Source: Ovis canadensis
Taxonomy: Eukaryota; Chordata; Mammalia; Artiodactyla; Bovidae
DNA: 64,000 nt
Direction of reading: 5' to 3'
NCBI RefSeq assembly: GCF_042477335.2
Contig: NC_091263.1
Location: 73,644,501 to 73,708,500, forward strand
The notes beneath the pieces were generated by a model. It was not told the DNA's origin. It ran no database searches and saw only the letters and a list, made by a program, of their open reading frames with translations. Position numbers and translations under genes: made by a program. Shown here piece by piece: positions 33,801-57,689 of the stretch (its first letter is position 1; every line of letters begins with the position of its first letter).

Positions 33801-34609
33801 GCACTATTAAATATTTAAAAAACAAGGTGGGTCACTGTAACGATAGTCACTAGTTTCACGAGGTGGTTGAGGTCGGAGGTCCAAGTCCATGTCCCCACCT
33901 GGTTCACGGTCAGGACCAGAGGGCAACACCCTGGTCTGTGAATCACGTGCCACTTGGGGTCCACTCACCGCCGCCCAGCACCAGGGGAGGCCGCTGGGCC
34001 CCCCACACCCAGCCCACGAGGCAGGGCCAGAGCGCGGGGAGCCATGTGCCCCTGACGGGGGAGCTGTGGTGGTCCTGAGCGTCCAGGGGGTGAGCCCAGA
34101 GCGGCCGGAGGAAGCAACCCGCCGGGGACCTGAGGAGTGGGGCGTGTAGGGCCCCAGGCGAGGTCTGCCAGCCTCCGCCCTCCCACCGGCCGACACGTGG
34201 CCGTTTCCTAACACTGATCCTCACGGCGCCTGCCGTCCCAGCGTGGCTCATCCGTGTGGAACATGGGCCACGCTGCCAAACCCTCCTGTCCTGTGAAGAG
34301 TCAGAAACCCAGAAACACACAAGGGCCGCGTGTCAGCGACCACGTGGGTTAAACCACCGCAAACCCGAAGGCCGCTCACGCTCGCTGCTCACGGCCCCGC
34401 CTCTGCAGGGACAGCGCTCTCCAGCCAGGGTCCCCCCCCCCCCCCAACTGTGATCAGAAACACAGACGGCATACACCAGGGGCCGGTGCTGAGCGGCTGG
34501 ACGGAGGAGGCCCGCGGACTGTGCCGGCGGCTGCTGCTCGAGAGAAAGCGCTGTGAGGGCGACCAGCATGAGCCCAGGCCTGGAGGAACAGATGGGGCGA
34601 AGACAGACG

Positions 34610-45422
<10,813 letters not shown>

Positions 45423-45897
45423 CTGGAAGGAAGGAGAAGGCACATGAGCGGCACGGAACTGCTGAGGGGAACCCCTCTCTCGGCACACGCACAGACGAGG
45501 CCCGGGAGCTCCACGCCCCAGCCTTCCGGCCGGCTCCCTGCTGCACCCGGGGCCTGGACGGAGCGCAGGCTCAGCACGGGACCCGGGCCAGGAGCGCGCC
45601 AGAGGCACCAGAGGAGCCTGTAGGAGGCGCGACCGCCGGGACGCCGGGGCAGCGTGGGTGAGCCTGAGCGCTGCTCACGCAGGCCTCCTCGGCGCAAGCC
45701 CTTTGTCCACTGTGGAGCAGCCCGCCTCTCCCCACCACTGTCTACCCCTGATGCCGCCTGGCCGTCTTCAGAGCACGGACCCTGCACGCAGCTGGAGACA
45801 GCGGACAACCTCACAGCTGGCCCTCGGCCCCCGCGCTCCTGCCTCTGCGGCTCGACCACGTGGGCTGTGCAGTCTGCGTTCTTTAAAACACTCTCAC

Positions 45898-46131
45898 GGG
45901 CATCCCTGGTGGGCCAGGGATTAGGAATCCGCCGGCCAATGGTGGGGGCACAGTTTCCATTCCTGGCCCAGGAAGATGCCACGTGCGGTGGAGCAACTGA
46001 GCCCTGAGCCACAACCCGGGAGTCGCGACCACCGCACCCAGAGCCGAGCTCCACCCTGGGGAAGAGCCTGTGCGGCGACGAGGCCCGGCACAGCGGGAGC
46101 TCCGCCCGGGGAAGAGCCTGTGCAGCAACAG
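45898..46131 (+). repeat. tRNA-Glu-derived SINE (CHR-2 type)
   Basis: It begins GGGCATCCCTGGTGGGCCAGGG and follows the long SINE form (CGGTGGAGCAACTGAGCC). Part of the body is doubled: GAGCTCC-CCC-GGGGAAGAGCCTGTGC occurs twice. Confidence 0.7.
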
Positions 46132-48409
46132 CGTTTGACTTTGCAGCTTGAGACCGTCTTTCCCCAGGAAGCCCTTCAGGAAGTCTTCTGGAGCCTGGAC
46201 CAGACAGCATGAAGAGGCCCTGCTGGTGTTCAACCCCCTGACTCAGCCTGACCCCGGATCACTTTCCTACGGGCACAGGCCTTGTGGTCCTCAGGAGTGC
46301 CTCAGAGGCCTTCAGGGGGAGAGCGGTGGCAGGAGGGCAGCAGTCCTGAGCCTAGGCCGGTGTCAGGACCGCACGTGAGGACCGCGAGGAGCATCCCTCG
46401 GAGCTGACCCCACGGGAGGGCTGGGGCTGCCGCCGCCTCCAGAGGCAGCAGTGTCCTCAGCAAGGACCCCATGCCTTCCGGGGACCCCCAGCCCTGGCCC
46501 CTCCTCAGGAGGCTGGGTGGAGACGACCAGGAACCAGCAGGGGTGGCGTCCGCCTCCCATAATCAGCAGAGCGGGGACCTCGGGGCTTACACAGGACCGA
46601 GCGGGGAGGGCGTGGGCTCAGGAGAGCCTGGTGTTCTTCCAGTCTGAGCTGAAAGATGCTCCAGGTGGGGCCTGAGAAAAGCTGCCTCGATTCTCTTCTC
46701 CACCTGCCTGGCTTCCTGAAGGCTGAGGCTGACGGCACTGCCGGCCACAGGGCCGTGACTCAAGAAGGGGATTCCTGGCCCACGCTCCCCAGCGCTGTGA
46801 CCTCAGATGCGCCAGCCAACCCCTTTGCTGGGAGAAGGAGAACAGCTTTTAGGTCAGAAGAAGGGTGTCAGGACTGGATGAGAAAAACACTCAGGACAGT
46901 GACGAGAGCCCAGGCAGTGGTCAGTGAATGCTGGTGCGCTGGTTCCAACGTGCGCCGAGTGCAGAGCCGAGCACACAGTGGAGTTTAGAAGGCAGCGCGC
47001 GCAGCGGAACTCAGAGCTGGCCACCGCGCGCCCCGTTTCCAGATGCTCGCTGCCAGCTGTGCTCCACGAAAGGCAACGGCAAGGGCTAGAACGGCTAGTG
47101 CGCAGGGCAGGGTCAGAGGGAGGGCCCGTGCCCCTGAAAGCGGGGCTCTCTGCAGCTCTGCTCAGCGTGGGGATGGGAGGCAAACCAGAGGCGGCGAGCA
47201 GGCCCCGCAGCCGAGCCCGGGGCAGGCTGGCTCAGCCCCCAGTGCCTTCTATGCAGCGCCCACTCGCACTAGTCAGGAGTGGGACCAGACAAGTCACACC
47301 AGGCCTACCTCCTGTAGCGTTTTCGCTGTCACGTGCAGGGCTGGCGTTTTCCTACCTGCAGTGAGAGGTTCAGCCCCAGCGTCTCCAATCACCCATGAGA
47401 CTGCCAGCCCCACCGGCCTCCCGAGGGACTGCCTTAACCAAAGTCGAAGCATCTCACCTCGAGGTCTGGGGCTGAATAGGGGCCGAGATCAGAGTGTGAT
47501 GGCTGGGACACGCTTCAAATGCAAAGGGCAGGTTAAGAAAAGGGGTGAAAAGAAGATGCCTTTGCAAAGAAATACACCGATTCTCAGAGTTCAGTAAGTG
47601 TCACTTTGCACCGAGCGCCCTTTCCTAACATCAGACAGAAGACGTAAGAAGCGCGCCCCACCCTCACTGCCCCCACGACGGCTCACGCCTACCTCCTCTG
47701 GGTCCTGCTCACAGGTGGCAGGCGGCCCCGAGTGCCTTCCTCCCTGCACACCCCATCACAGGCCTGGGGACCCACCGGAGGCGCGTCCAGGAGGCCCCTC
47801 CGAGCTCGTGTGGCCCTGCACACAGGCTGGAACCGTCTCCCCCGTGGTGCTGGTCAGCCACTGTCTCAGTGTCTGATATTTCTCTGGCTGCACTAAGCAT
47901 TTAAACAGCCACTCACCTTCCGTCTGACATATCGAAACTCTAGGGAAAACAGTGCCCGAGAGGACACCTCTGAGCTTCCACCCATAGGGTCCTTTTCTGG
48001 GACACTGGAATGCTCGCTGGGTGGAGGTCTTGTAGGCGCTCAGACTCCTGAGACCCGTGCCAGCCACACAGAGCTGAGGACCACTGGCCAGTCCACACAG
48101 CGGGCAGCCCAGGCACGGGGAGGTGGCCTGGCCGCAACACCCCGACTCTGAGAGTCCTCACTCCTGGGGGCTCCCCACAAGAGACATACCCAGCACAGGA
48201 GCCGCTGTGCTCCCTGAAGCCCAAGGCTGGGGGCCCATCGGGTACACCCAGCCCCTCCCCACCCATCAGATGCCATCACGAAGCCGGACACGTGACCACA
48301 AGCAAGCTTCCCACAACAGAGGCGCCTGCACGTGCCTGCAACAGGGTTCCCAGGCAAAGGGGTAGGAAGTCAGTGAGAGGCCAAATTCTCACTCAGGGGA
48401 AAGGTTTCT

Positions 48410-48600
48410 GTCCATCTTAACCCAAGATATTTAAGAACGGGATTACTGAGATTAAGAATGGGATTAACTGTTTAAGAATGGGATTATTGAGTCAAAAATA
48501 TAAAAGTGCTTTTATGACTTTTGCTAATTCACTTTCCTGAAGGATTTTCCAAATATAGCTGCAGCCACCGTTGCAACAGTTAACAGATATAAGATCTAAA
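48410..48600 (-). repeat. Old L1-like 3' fragment with a small internal repeat
   Basis: GGGATTATTGAGTCAAAAATATAAAAGTGC and CACTTTCCTGAAGGATTTTCC resemble an antisense L1 end. TTAAGAAYGGGATTA occurs three times between 48430 and 48490. Confidence 0.5.
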
Positions 48601-50729
48601 TGAGAAAAATTTTACTGAGACAAAGAAAATCAGGAAAAATGAAGAGACACCTCCTACAGGAAGCCTTGAAGTAAAGGGAGAAGTTCTTCCCTGTTTAAAT
48701 AATTGCAAGGATTTGGGGGGATGGGATGAAGCCATCCTATCTTTCTTAGTAACGAATGAACAAAAATCCCTCGCAATCCTTTCAAAAAAGAGCAGTGACA
48801 GGGAACTGGCCTAACCATCTTGGAAAGTATGCTACAGAAACAGTATCAGCATGACGGGCTGGGATTCCAGCGTTACAGAGCTCAGCAGTACAAGGCTGAC
48901 CCCCCACTCAGTGGTGAGAGCCAGGTTAACACCCCTACAGCTCGTCTTCCCAAACAGACTCCCCAGCAGAGCGGAGGTGCAAACTCAAGGAAGAGACAAA
49001 TCAGCTCTCTCCTGGAGGGTAGGTCACAAACGACTTTCTTTCTTCATATTCACTTACTGTCATCTTTCCAGGGCAAACGACCTTCAAACTCAAAGGCTAT
49101 TTCTATTTTGGAGGAAAACATTCACTGTTGACTTTCTGGTCAGTTCTCCTTGCAAGAGCATTCCTGTCCTGCAGGACACGCGCCCCCTGCGCGGAGCCTG
49201 TCAACAGGCGAGGCGGGGTCACGGCCAGGGCCGGCCCAGAGGGTGCCACCGGCTTCACACTGGCAACCGCTAAGAGCTACGCGTTTGTACGTCATGTTCT
49301 CTGGGATTGGAGCGTGGGACACTTGTTTCTAGAAAGGAGCGAAGGAAAAAACAAAACCAAAGCAACCCTGGAGCACGGCTCTGCCGCAAGGAGCAGCGCC
49401 TCCAGAACCCTCACCGCGGCACCTTTCTCTGACCCTCTCCCAGCACTGTCTCCATGGACTTCTGCAGACACAAACTGCTCTGAAAATCCCTACAGGGTCA
49501 AATGTCCCCAGGGCCTGGGACCGGGCGCTGAGGGAACACCCACCAGCCCAGGAGTCCCTCCCAGAGCCTTTCTAGAAGGGGTATTCGAAGCACATCCCCT
49601 TCCTCCTGTCCTCAAACCCAGCCTGCCCAGCGCACATCACCGCTCCACACGCTGTGTGCACTCCTCCCCCAGGGACACTGCTTCTCAGGTGGGAAACCAA
49701 AAGCTAGACTCCCCCGCACACACCTGGAGTCACTGCTCTCCTCATCTTTGAAGCTGAGCAGCCAACTGGCCGTAAAAGCAGAGGCAATAAGGAAGCCGCA
49801 AGCAGGCACAACCATCAGGAAAGCATCGTGGCCCAGCCCAGACTGTGGGCTGGGCAGGGCCAGTGAGGACAGCAACGGACTGCTGGAGAAGATGGGCGGG
49901 GGCACGGGGACACGGGGCCAGGGAGGGGAGGAGCAGGAGGCCGGGCCACCCCCACCTCTGCCGCCAGCCTGAGGGCGGCCCCTCAACCAAGGCACTGCCC
50001 CGTGCTGGCCACGCGGGGGCGCCACCTGCGCTGAGTCCTCGGGGTCTAGGCAACCTGAAACCCGGGGGGTCCACTGATCATGCGGCCTGCGTGCTCCACG
50101 CAAGCCTTCGGCTGTGATGGTGTCAGCCAACAGGCTGCTGCTCTGTGTCCCATTTACAGCACCCCAGGGGAAGCGCAGCAGGCAAGAGCCCCAGGACTTC
50201 AAGAGGATACTGGGAGGCCCGAGAAGACGCAGGAGACACGCCAGCGAAACAAGCACATGCCGAGCTGCGCGGCACCCCAAGGGCGGTGGCCTCAGCTGCG
50301 GAGCAAGACAAGCTCTGCTCCGGGAGATGGCTGAGCAGGACTGGAGGAGGTAAAGGGCGCCGGATGTCCCAGCCAGGACGGCCTGCTGACCCGCCAACAC
50401 TGCCCCCAGCATGCCCCGTCCCTCCCAGTGCCCCTTCGAGGGGGTGCCTGCCACTCCACACTGCCCCCCAGGTGCCTTGCGCACGTGAGGACGGGAGACA
50501 GTCCCGGAGACGGACCTGGGAGTGCAGGTCCAGGGACGGCCCCAGCGCCTCCTCCTAGGCTTGGCCCGCAGCGACGTGCCAAGCTCCCCACACAAGCACA
50601 AGGTCAGCACTCTCTGAGATGAGGACTTCTAAACCCCCGCCTACCGCTCACCAGGAAAGGCCTGGCTGGCGTTCTCACCAGGGCACACTCTCTGGAGCTG
50701 CCACAGCATCCACTTACATCTTGGGGGAG

Positions 50730-50831
50730 CCTGTCAGGCGGGGCCTGTCTGGTGTGGGGCGGGCCTGCCTGGTGTGTGGGGCGGGGCCTGCCTCGTGTGG
50801 GGGCGGGACCTTCTGGTGTTGGGCGGAGCCT
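50730..50831 (+). repeat. GC-rich minisatellite, about four 26-28-base units
   Basis: Units of the form GGGCGGGGCCTGYCTGGTGTG recur: GCGGGGCCTGTCTGG, GGCGGGCCTGCCTGG, GGCGGGGCCTGCCTCG, GGCGGGACCTTCTGG, then GGGCGGAGCC. Confidence 0.85.
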
Positions 50832-50870
50832 CTAGCTGTGGTGCACAGACTCTCTAGCAGTGGTGTAGGC

Positions 50871-50977
50871 TGAGTTTTTGCACCACGTGGGATCTCAGTT
50901 GCCCGAGCAGAAGCTGAAGCTGCACCCGCTGCCCTGAAGGGTGGATTGTTAGCCACTGAACCACTGGGGAAGTCCCT
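50871..50977 (-). repeat. tRNA-Glu-derived SINE (CHR type)
   Basis: ACGTGGGATCTCAGTTGCCCGAGC to GCCACTGAACCACTGGGGAAGTCCC, the short SINE in reverse. Confidence 0.75.
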
Positions 50978-51580
50978 CTGAGGGCATTTCCAACAGTGTG
51001 AAACACGCACCTAGTCAACCAGCATTCCTAGCATTATCACTGCACCTTCCAAATCTCATCACCCCAGCCTCTCACACTAGCTCGCTGACTCTGCTACACT
51101 AGCACGTTAACTCACACGCGTGTCCGAGGTCCTAGTCAAACATCTAAGACAAATCACAGCTTCATTTACGTGCATCCTGAAGTCACACTGTACAAACCGG
51201 GACTGCGTCAACACCAGCAAACGCTGCGGTGGAGGGAAGGGAAAGCACAGCTGACGCGTGGGCGCTCGGTGACTACCCAGTCCGGCTTTCGCCTCCGTCT
51301 ACTGTTCTGCGGTACCAGTTTAGGCCCATGAGTGCGAGAAGCATGGCTCCCCGCTCTCGAGATCCTAACCCAGGCTGATCAGATGACCTCAGACTAAGGC
51401 ACCCTACATCCTGACACCCTCCTCCACGCCTCATACTTAACCACGTCCACTCCCGAGTCCCTGTCTCTCTCAGGAACACGGGTCACTAACCGCGACCTCG
51501 GGTAGAAGCACACCCACTCTGGCTCGGACACCTGCTGAGGGTCAAGTAAAGTGTCAGTTACTGGGTTGGACGTTGGGGTT

Positions 51581-51708
51581 GACCTACTCCCTGGTGGTCC
51601 AGTGGTTACGACTTCATGCTTCAACGCAGGGGGTCCAGGTTCCATCTCTGGTCAGGGAACCAGATCCCACATGCTGCCACTAATGCCTGCCTGCACAACC
51701 AAAGAAAC
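51581..51708 (+). repeat. tRNA-Glu-derived SINE (CHR type)
   Basis: CTCCCTGGTGGTCCAGTGGTTACGAC, then GTTCCATCTCTGGTCAGGG and an A-rich end. Confidence 0.8.
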
Positions 51709-54547
51709 GAGAAGGCCACCGTGACTGTCTAAGCTGAGCAAAGCACTCTGTTTTGTAGCTTCCGAGTGGTCACCTGGAAGCCCCAGAGGCCAGATGCAGC
51801 GGGCTACTTCGCACCTCCTCGCTGGACAAGGGGCTTGGCGTGATCCTACACACGGAGAGGCCACGCGCAGAATGGGCCCAAGCACCTGACACCCAGAATG
51901 GGCCCTTAGGAGTCACTTCACCCCATCCTGTGCTGGGTGAGGCACCCCGGGGGCACCCACAGCCCGCCCGGCTCCCGCCTGCACCCCCAGAGACTACGAA
52001 CTACCTCCTGTGCAGGGAACTGCTCTCAGCCTGCAGCAAGACCAGACACGCCCACCCCCTCCAGCACCGGTCAACACCTTCACTCAACTCCTGCCCACGC
52101 AGGTGCCTTCTGGATCCTCAGCTTCCCGGCTGCCGCCCTCTGCCTGGCTCAGACTCAGTGCGCCTCTTACGCCACCTGCCTCGCACACGCACCGTCCTTT
52201 AGTGAAAGACGGTGATGCCCTAAGAACGCGGAGAACTTTACGGATGCCTAGGAGCTCCCTCGGCATGGAGTCCCTAACTGCACAGGACGGTGCCGCCCGC
52301 CTCAGCAGTCACCCCAAATATCCAGGAAGTACACTGCCGCTGGGCTAAGCTTCACGACCATGCCAACCCTCTGCTGGTCCAGGCCACGCATTCCCCGTGC
52401 GGGCGTTACTAACCATGGTCTGCGGCCCTCCAGAAGCTGAGCATAAGGACATAGTACATCCACAGTATTAAAATTTCACTGGGGCCGGGGAGACAGTTGG
52501 GGAGGCGAGGCTGGATCGGCAAAGGCCTGGGGGGCAGAAGGGAGACGTGATAATGAAAAGTGGGGGGGGAAGGCGGGTCTAAACGGGGCGGCCCTCTACA
52601 GCACCCAGCGGCTCGGCCACACCGGCCACAGGCTCGCACCTGCCCCGCTGGCCTGTGCAGGCAGAGAATACTTGCGTCTCCACAGCTGGTGAGTTCTGCG
52701 GTGTGCTGCTGGTCTCAACAACCCTGGAGGATCTAACCAGCACTGGCCGGCGGTCCTCGCACACCTCCAGTCTCAGTGGGTGGCCATTCATTGCTATCCA
52801 GCCCATCGTCTTTCCCTCTTGAAAGCACGGCGAACACCAGCTCTTCAACAGCAGCTTCAGGCAGCAGCGCCCACGCGGGCTCCTCGTCCGACTGTCACAG
52901 GGGCGTGCTGGCCGCACCCTGACCGCTTCAGAACACTCGCAGCCACTGGTCCTGGCTGGCCAGCAGTGTCCACACAGCGCCCCAGGTCCCCTGTACCCCC
53001 GAGCTGCCTGTCTGAAAGCCAACAGCACTGTGGACGACACCAGCAGCACGAAGGACCTGACAGACCGCACTGGCCCGGAGCAGGCGGCCTGTGGAAGGTC
53101 AGACTAGGGAGCGTCGCCCAGACCTCAGAGCCTCCCGGGACCAGGGGTGGACATCCGCTCCCGACAGAGCCGCGTGTCCCAGCAGACCCTCTGCCTGCGC
53201 GTGCCTGTGTGAGGCAGTCACAGGTACTTTTCCCTCAAGAGCTCTTGCAGGAACCACGGTGACTGAGGTGTGCCCCAAGGCTAGACCGACTCCTAAGCAG
53301 TCCTTCCAGACCACTTCCAAGTCAAGACGCCAACATTTAAAAAAAAGTCCAGTCAGCTAAGTGACAGTCTGTCTCCACACTTGCTGACTTTTAAGGGTCC
53401 ACAGCACCCAGAGCACAGAACGCAGGACATCACACGTGTGGTCAGGTTACATGCGGACAAGCTGCCACCACCGGCCACGGGCCTACGACCCGGAGCTCAG
53501 ACAGGGAGGCCCAGGGCACGCGGTGCACCACCACCACCAGGACAGCAGCCAGAGGAAGGGCACGGTCCACCGGCCAAGAGGAAGAGTGGGGACCGGCGCA
53601 GACAGACCCCGCCAGCACCCACGGGGGCGCCGAGCCGGCGGAGAGCGCCCCTCCTCAGGGGAGGGCTCTCGGTGGCTGCTGGGACCCTGGGAGGCTCCGA
53701 GGGCCCCTCCGTTCTGAAGCGGCTCCAGCTCAGGACTGGCTTGTCTCTCCCACACCGTAAACTTCAGTTCCCCGTGCCCACTGTCACACCACCCCGACCC
53801 CGCCACCGCTTCAGGGAGCAAGATCACAGGACTACACGCCTGCGGGCACACGGGATTGACCGCTTTTGGCGTGAAGTGGGCCACTACCTCCTGGGAAAAA
53901 CAGGTTAGGGCAGCAACTCTCGCCCAACGTCTGGGGTCACAGGCTCCGAACCTCGAGCATTGCCTGCTTCCAATCAGACGCCAGGGATACGGGAGTCCCA
54001 GGAGCCCCACGCTTGGTCCCAGGGCCACTGTCCTCAGAAAAGACCTCTGGGGCAAAGACCACATTTCATATCAAGTCATCAAAGTACATTAAACCAAATA
54101 CGTAACCACTGGGGCTTTAATTCACAAAGCCTCCTCACCAAAACATTTTTAAACAAGTATTCAAAAATTTCAGTATTAAACGAAAAGGTAGCCCGATTTA
54201 GCATTATGAACTCATATCCTGTAAGGAGACTTACAGCTAAAAGGGCGTGGGATGCCTCCTGTGGGGGACAGTGCCCAGATCCCGGAGCACCCTGGGGCTC
54301 GCACTCTCGGCCGTCACTGTCCCTGACCAGCTGAACGTGCAGAAACGATGGCAGAACAAATGACTCTCAGACACACAAATGGATTCGAGCAGGACAAGCC
54401 CCTCGCGTGGAAAAGCCAGTTTTGTGACCAGCTGCAGGGTCCTTACAACACTGTTGATCTCCATGTATATCTGCTCTTTGTTCATTTCATTGGACAGTCA
54501 TGATATTACCTTTCCTTGAAACTGTCTTTAACTATGCCCATCACCTA

Positions 54548-54672
54548 GGGACTTCCCTAGTGGTCCAGTGGATAAGACTCCAAGCTTCCACTGCAAGGGG
54601 CACAGGTTCAATCCCTGGTCAGAGAACTAAGACCTCCCACAAGCCACACGATCAAAAACAAACAACAAAAAA
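54548..54672 (+). repeat. tRNA-Glu-derived SINE (CHR type)
   Basis: GACTTCCCTAGTGGTCCAGTGG, B-box GGTTCAATCCCTGGTC, and an A-rich tail. It lies just before the BovB element. Confidence 0.85.
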
Positions 54673-54758
54673 CCGCCCAGTGTCCACCCCAAACAAGACT
54701 ACTCTGATGCCTGTCTCTGAAGAATAATTCTATTAAAGTTCTAACCGCAGTTGTCCTC

Positions 54759-56458
54759 TGGTTGCTGAGCCATATCTCACTCTCTGTGAGCCCATGGACT
54801 GCGGCACGCCAGGCCTCCCTGCCCTTCACCATGTCCCGAAGTTCGCTCAGACTCATGTCCATCGAGTCGGTGATGCCAGCCAACCATCTCATCCTCTGTC
54901 GTCCCCTTCTCCTCCTGCCTCCAACCTTTCCCAGCATCAGGGTCTTTTCCAATGAGTTGGCTCTTTGCATCAGGTGGCCAAAGTACCGGAGCTTCAGCTT
55001 CAGCATCAGTCCTTCTAAAGAATATTCAGGGTTGATTTCCTTTGGGATTGACTGGTTTGATCTCCTTGCTGTCCAAGGGACTCTCAAGAGTCTTCTCCAG
55101 CACAATTCAAACACATCAATTCTTCAGCACTCAGTCTTCTTCATGGTCCAACTCTCACATCCATACATGACTGCTGGAAAAACCACAGCTCTGACTTGAC
55201 GGACCTTTGTTGGCAAAGTGATGTCTTGGCTTTTTAATATGCTCTCCAGCTTTGTCGGGTCTTTCCTTCCAAGGAGTCAGCATCTTTCAGTTTCATGACT
55301 GTGTCTCCGTCTGCAGCGATACTGGAGCCCAAAAGGAAAATCTCTCGCTCCTTCCACCTTCTTGCCTTCTATTTGCCGTGAAGTGATAGGACTCGATGCC
55401 ATGGTCTTAGTACTTTGAATGCTGAGTTCCAAGCCAGCCTTTCACTTTCATCAAGAGGCTCTCTAGTTCCTCTTCACTTTCTGCTATTAGAATGGTATCC
55501 CCTGCATATCTGAGGTTGAGATTTCTCCTGGCAGTCTTGATTCCACCACGTGAAATATCCAGCCTGGCATTTCACATGATTACTCTGCAAGGATGACAAT
55601 ATACAGTCTTCACATATTTCTTTTTCAATTTGGAACCAGACCGTTGTTTCATGTCCGGTTCTAACAGTTGCTTCTTGACCCACATACAGGAGTCTCAGGA
55701 GACAGGTGAGGTGATCTGGTATTCCTCTCTCTCTAAGAATTTTCCACAGTTTGTTGTGATTGGCACAGTCAAAGGCTTTACTGTAGGCTTTCTCTATGAT
55801 CCAACGAATGTTTGCCATTTGATCTCTGGTTCCTCTGCCTTTTCCAAACCCTGCTTGTGCATCTGGAAGTTCCTGGTTCCCCTACTGCTGAAGGCTCGCT
55901 TGAAGGATCTTGCGCGTCACCGCGCTGGCGTGTGGAATTAGCGCAGTCGTACAATGGTCTGGACGCTCTTCGGCACTGTCATTCTTTGGGACTGAAATGA
56001 AAACTGACGTTTTGCAGTTCCATGGCCGCTGCTGAGTTTTCCAAATTTGTAATGTTTCTATATTGACTGCAACACTTTAACAGCATCATCTGTAAGGATT
56101 TTAAACAGTTCAGCTGGAATTCCATCACCTCCACTAGCTTTGTTGGTAGTGATGCTTCCTAAAGCCCACCTGACTTGACCCTCCAGGATGTCTGGCTTGA
56201 GGTGAGGGGCCACACCACGGCAGTTATCCTGCAGAGGCTTCTGCGTGTTCCTGCCACCTCTTCCTTACCTCTCCTGCTTCTGCCAGGCCCACACCGTCTC
56301 GGCCCTTTACTGTGCTTCCTCTTCCACGGAACGCTCCCTCGCTGGCTCCAGTCTCCCTGAAGAGGCGTCCAGCCTCCCTCGTCTGCTGTTATCCTCTGCT
56401 TCTCCACACTGCTCACTGAAGAAGGCTCTCCTTGCTATTCTCTGGACTCAGTTACGTA
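54759..56458 (-). mobile_element. 5'-truncated BovB LINE, about 1.7 kb
   Basis: The left end is the BovB 3' end in reverse (CATGGACTGCGGCACGCCAGG, CCTCCCTGCCCTTCACC). The match runs through the reverse-transcriptase region: a minus-strand frame at 55818-55474 has remnants such as KAFDCANHNKLW and GIPDHLTCLLRLLY. It extends to sequence like CACTGAAGAAGGCTCTCC. Stops and frameshifts show it is dead. BovB encodes an endonuclease/reverse transcriptase and mobilises Bov-tA SINEs. Confidence 0.88.
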
Positions 56459-57689
56459 TGCGCCAGTGGGGACTCTCCAGAGAAACAGAACCACGGTTCC
56501 AAGAATGAAGGAACAGAACCTACTGCTTCTGCTGGCGCCGTGTAGGAACCTGTGTTTTCCCAGGCAAAGTGAGAGTTCAAAAGTGTTAAAAATAAAGTTC
56601 ACATACATGAGATTCATGTTTCTGTAAGGATGTATAAGATCACGGAATGCACACGTGTGAGATGTAGCATTTAGACTAGTGAGGAAGTTCTCACAAGGTC
56701 ACGGAGGCCGAGATGCCCCGCAATCGGCAGTCTGAAGGCCTGGGAACCAGGCAAGCTGGTGTCAGATCTCGGCTGAGCAGGGGACTGGGAGTCCCCCTCG
56801 GCGTCCCCCAGGCCTGGACGAGAGCAGCCTGCCCTGCTCAGCCCTCACGCCCAGCTGTGCGCCCCACCCAGAGACACAGCACAGACACCCTGGAAGCAAG
56901 CGTTAGCTAACCCTTGGGGGCCGCTGCTGGCCAGGCTGACACACAGCACTCACCAGCACGCCAGGCAGGTGTGAAAGCCCCGCAGAGCTCAGGGCTCAGG
57001 CGAGGGTTCAGCTCCTCTGGCTGAGGAGGAAGTCCTCCATTACAAAGGTTCCCATCCGAAGGTTATTACTCAAGTGCAGCTTTACAGGGATTCAGATGCA
57101 GTGCGTGCAAAACCTGGCAAACCACAGACCCACCTGCCTCACAAGATCACTGACAGCCAGCTTGCTGCAGGTAGCATTTAGGAAAACCACTGCTAAACAC
57201 TAACTCAGGGTGGAAACGTACCAGTGACCCACTAGAAAGGAGAAGAGCCGAACGTCCCGTCGCCAGGTCAGGAGTGGGCGCTTCTCCGCAGGTCCATGCA
57301 GCACTGCGTGGCACACGCCACGTGCAGACCACGGTTCTCCTCAGGCGGGACAGCCGCTCCAGAGCAGACCTCGCAGCTTCCCCGGCCGGCACCGTGACCA
57401 CCCAGGATGGAAACACGAAATCACATCTCGAGGTCAGCGATCTGCCAGCCGAGATGCCAGCTGGCTCTTATTTGGGAGGAAGAGCGTGTCTGGAGCGAGG
57501 ACACCCACCTCAGTGTGTGCGTCTGTCAGAGCCTCACCCGTGGAGCGGCCACTGGGACTGTTTCCGGGACCCTTCCTCCAGGGCCGAGAGCAACCCTGCG
57601 CGGATCACGCACGCAGCAGCCCCTGCTCGCCTGCCCCGGCCCTGGGCTCTGTCTTGGAACTGGCCTCCTGCAAACAGCGCTCGTGCACC
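56459..57689. other. RAB7A intron 1 DNA between BovB and L1
   Basis: No gene or repeat recognised; one AT-rich patch at 56570-56680. The frames here look random. Confidence 0.55.

Larger units (their letters stand above)
32521..34609. other. Intergenic DNA downstream of the RAB7A 3' end
   Basis: AT-richer repeat-derived sequence to about 33.85 kb, then GC-rich single-copy DNA with a C run at 34432-34446. No gene supported. Confidence 0.6.

Noticed and set aside
49612-50610. 332-codon minus-strand frame in presumed RAB7A intron 1
   Set aside because: No recognisable domain; GC-rich context with overlapping frames on the other strand.
55474-55818. 115-codon frame with reverse-transcriptase words
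   Set aside because: It is a fragment of a dead, truncated BovB element, not a host gene or working enzyme.
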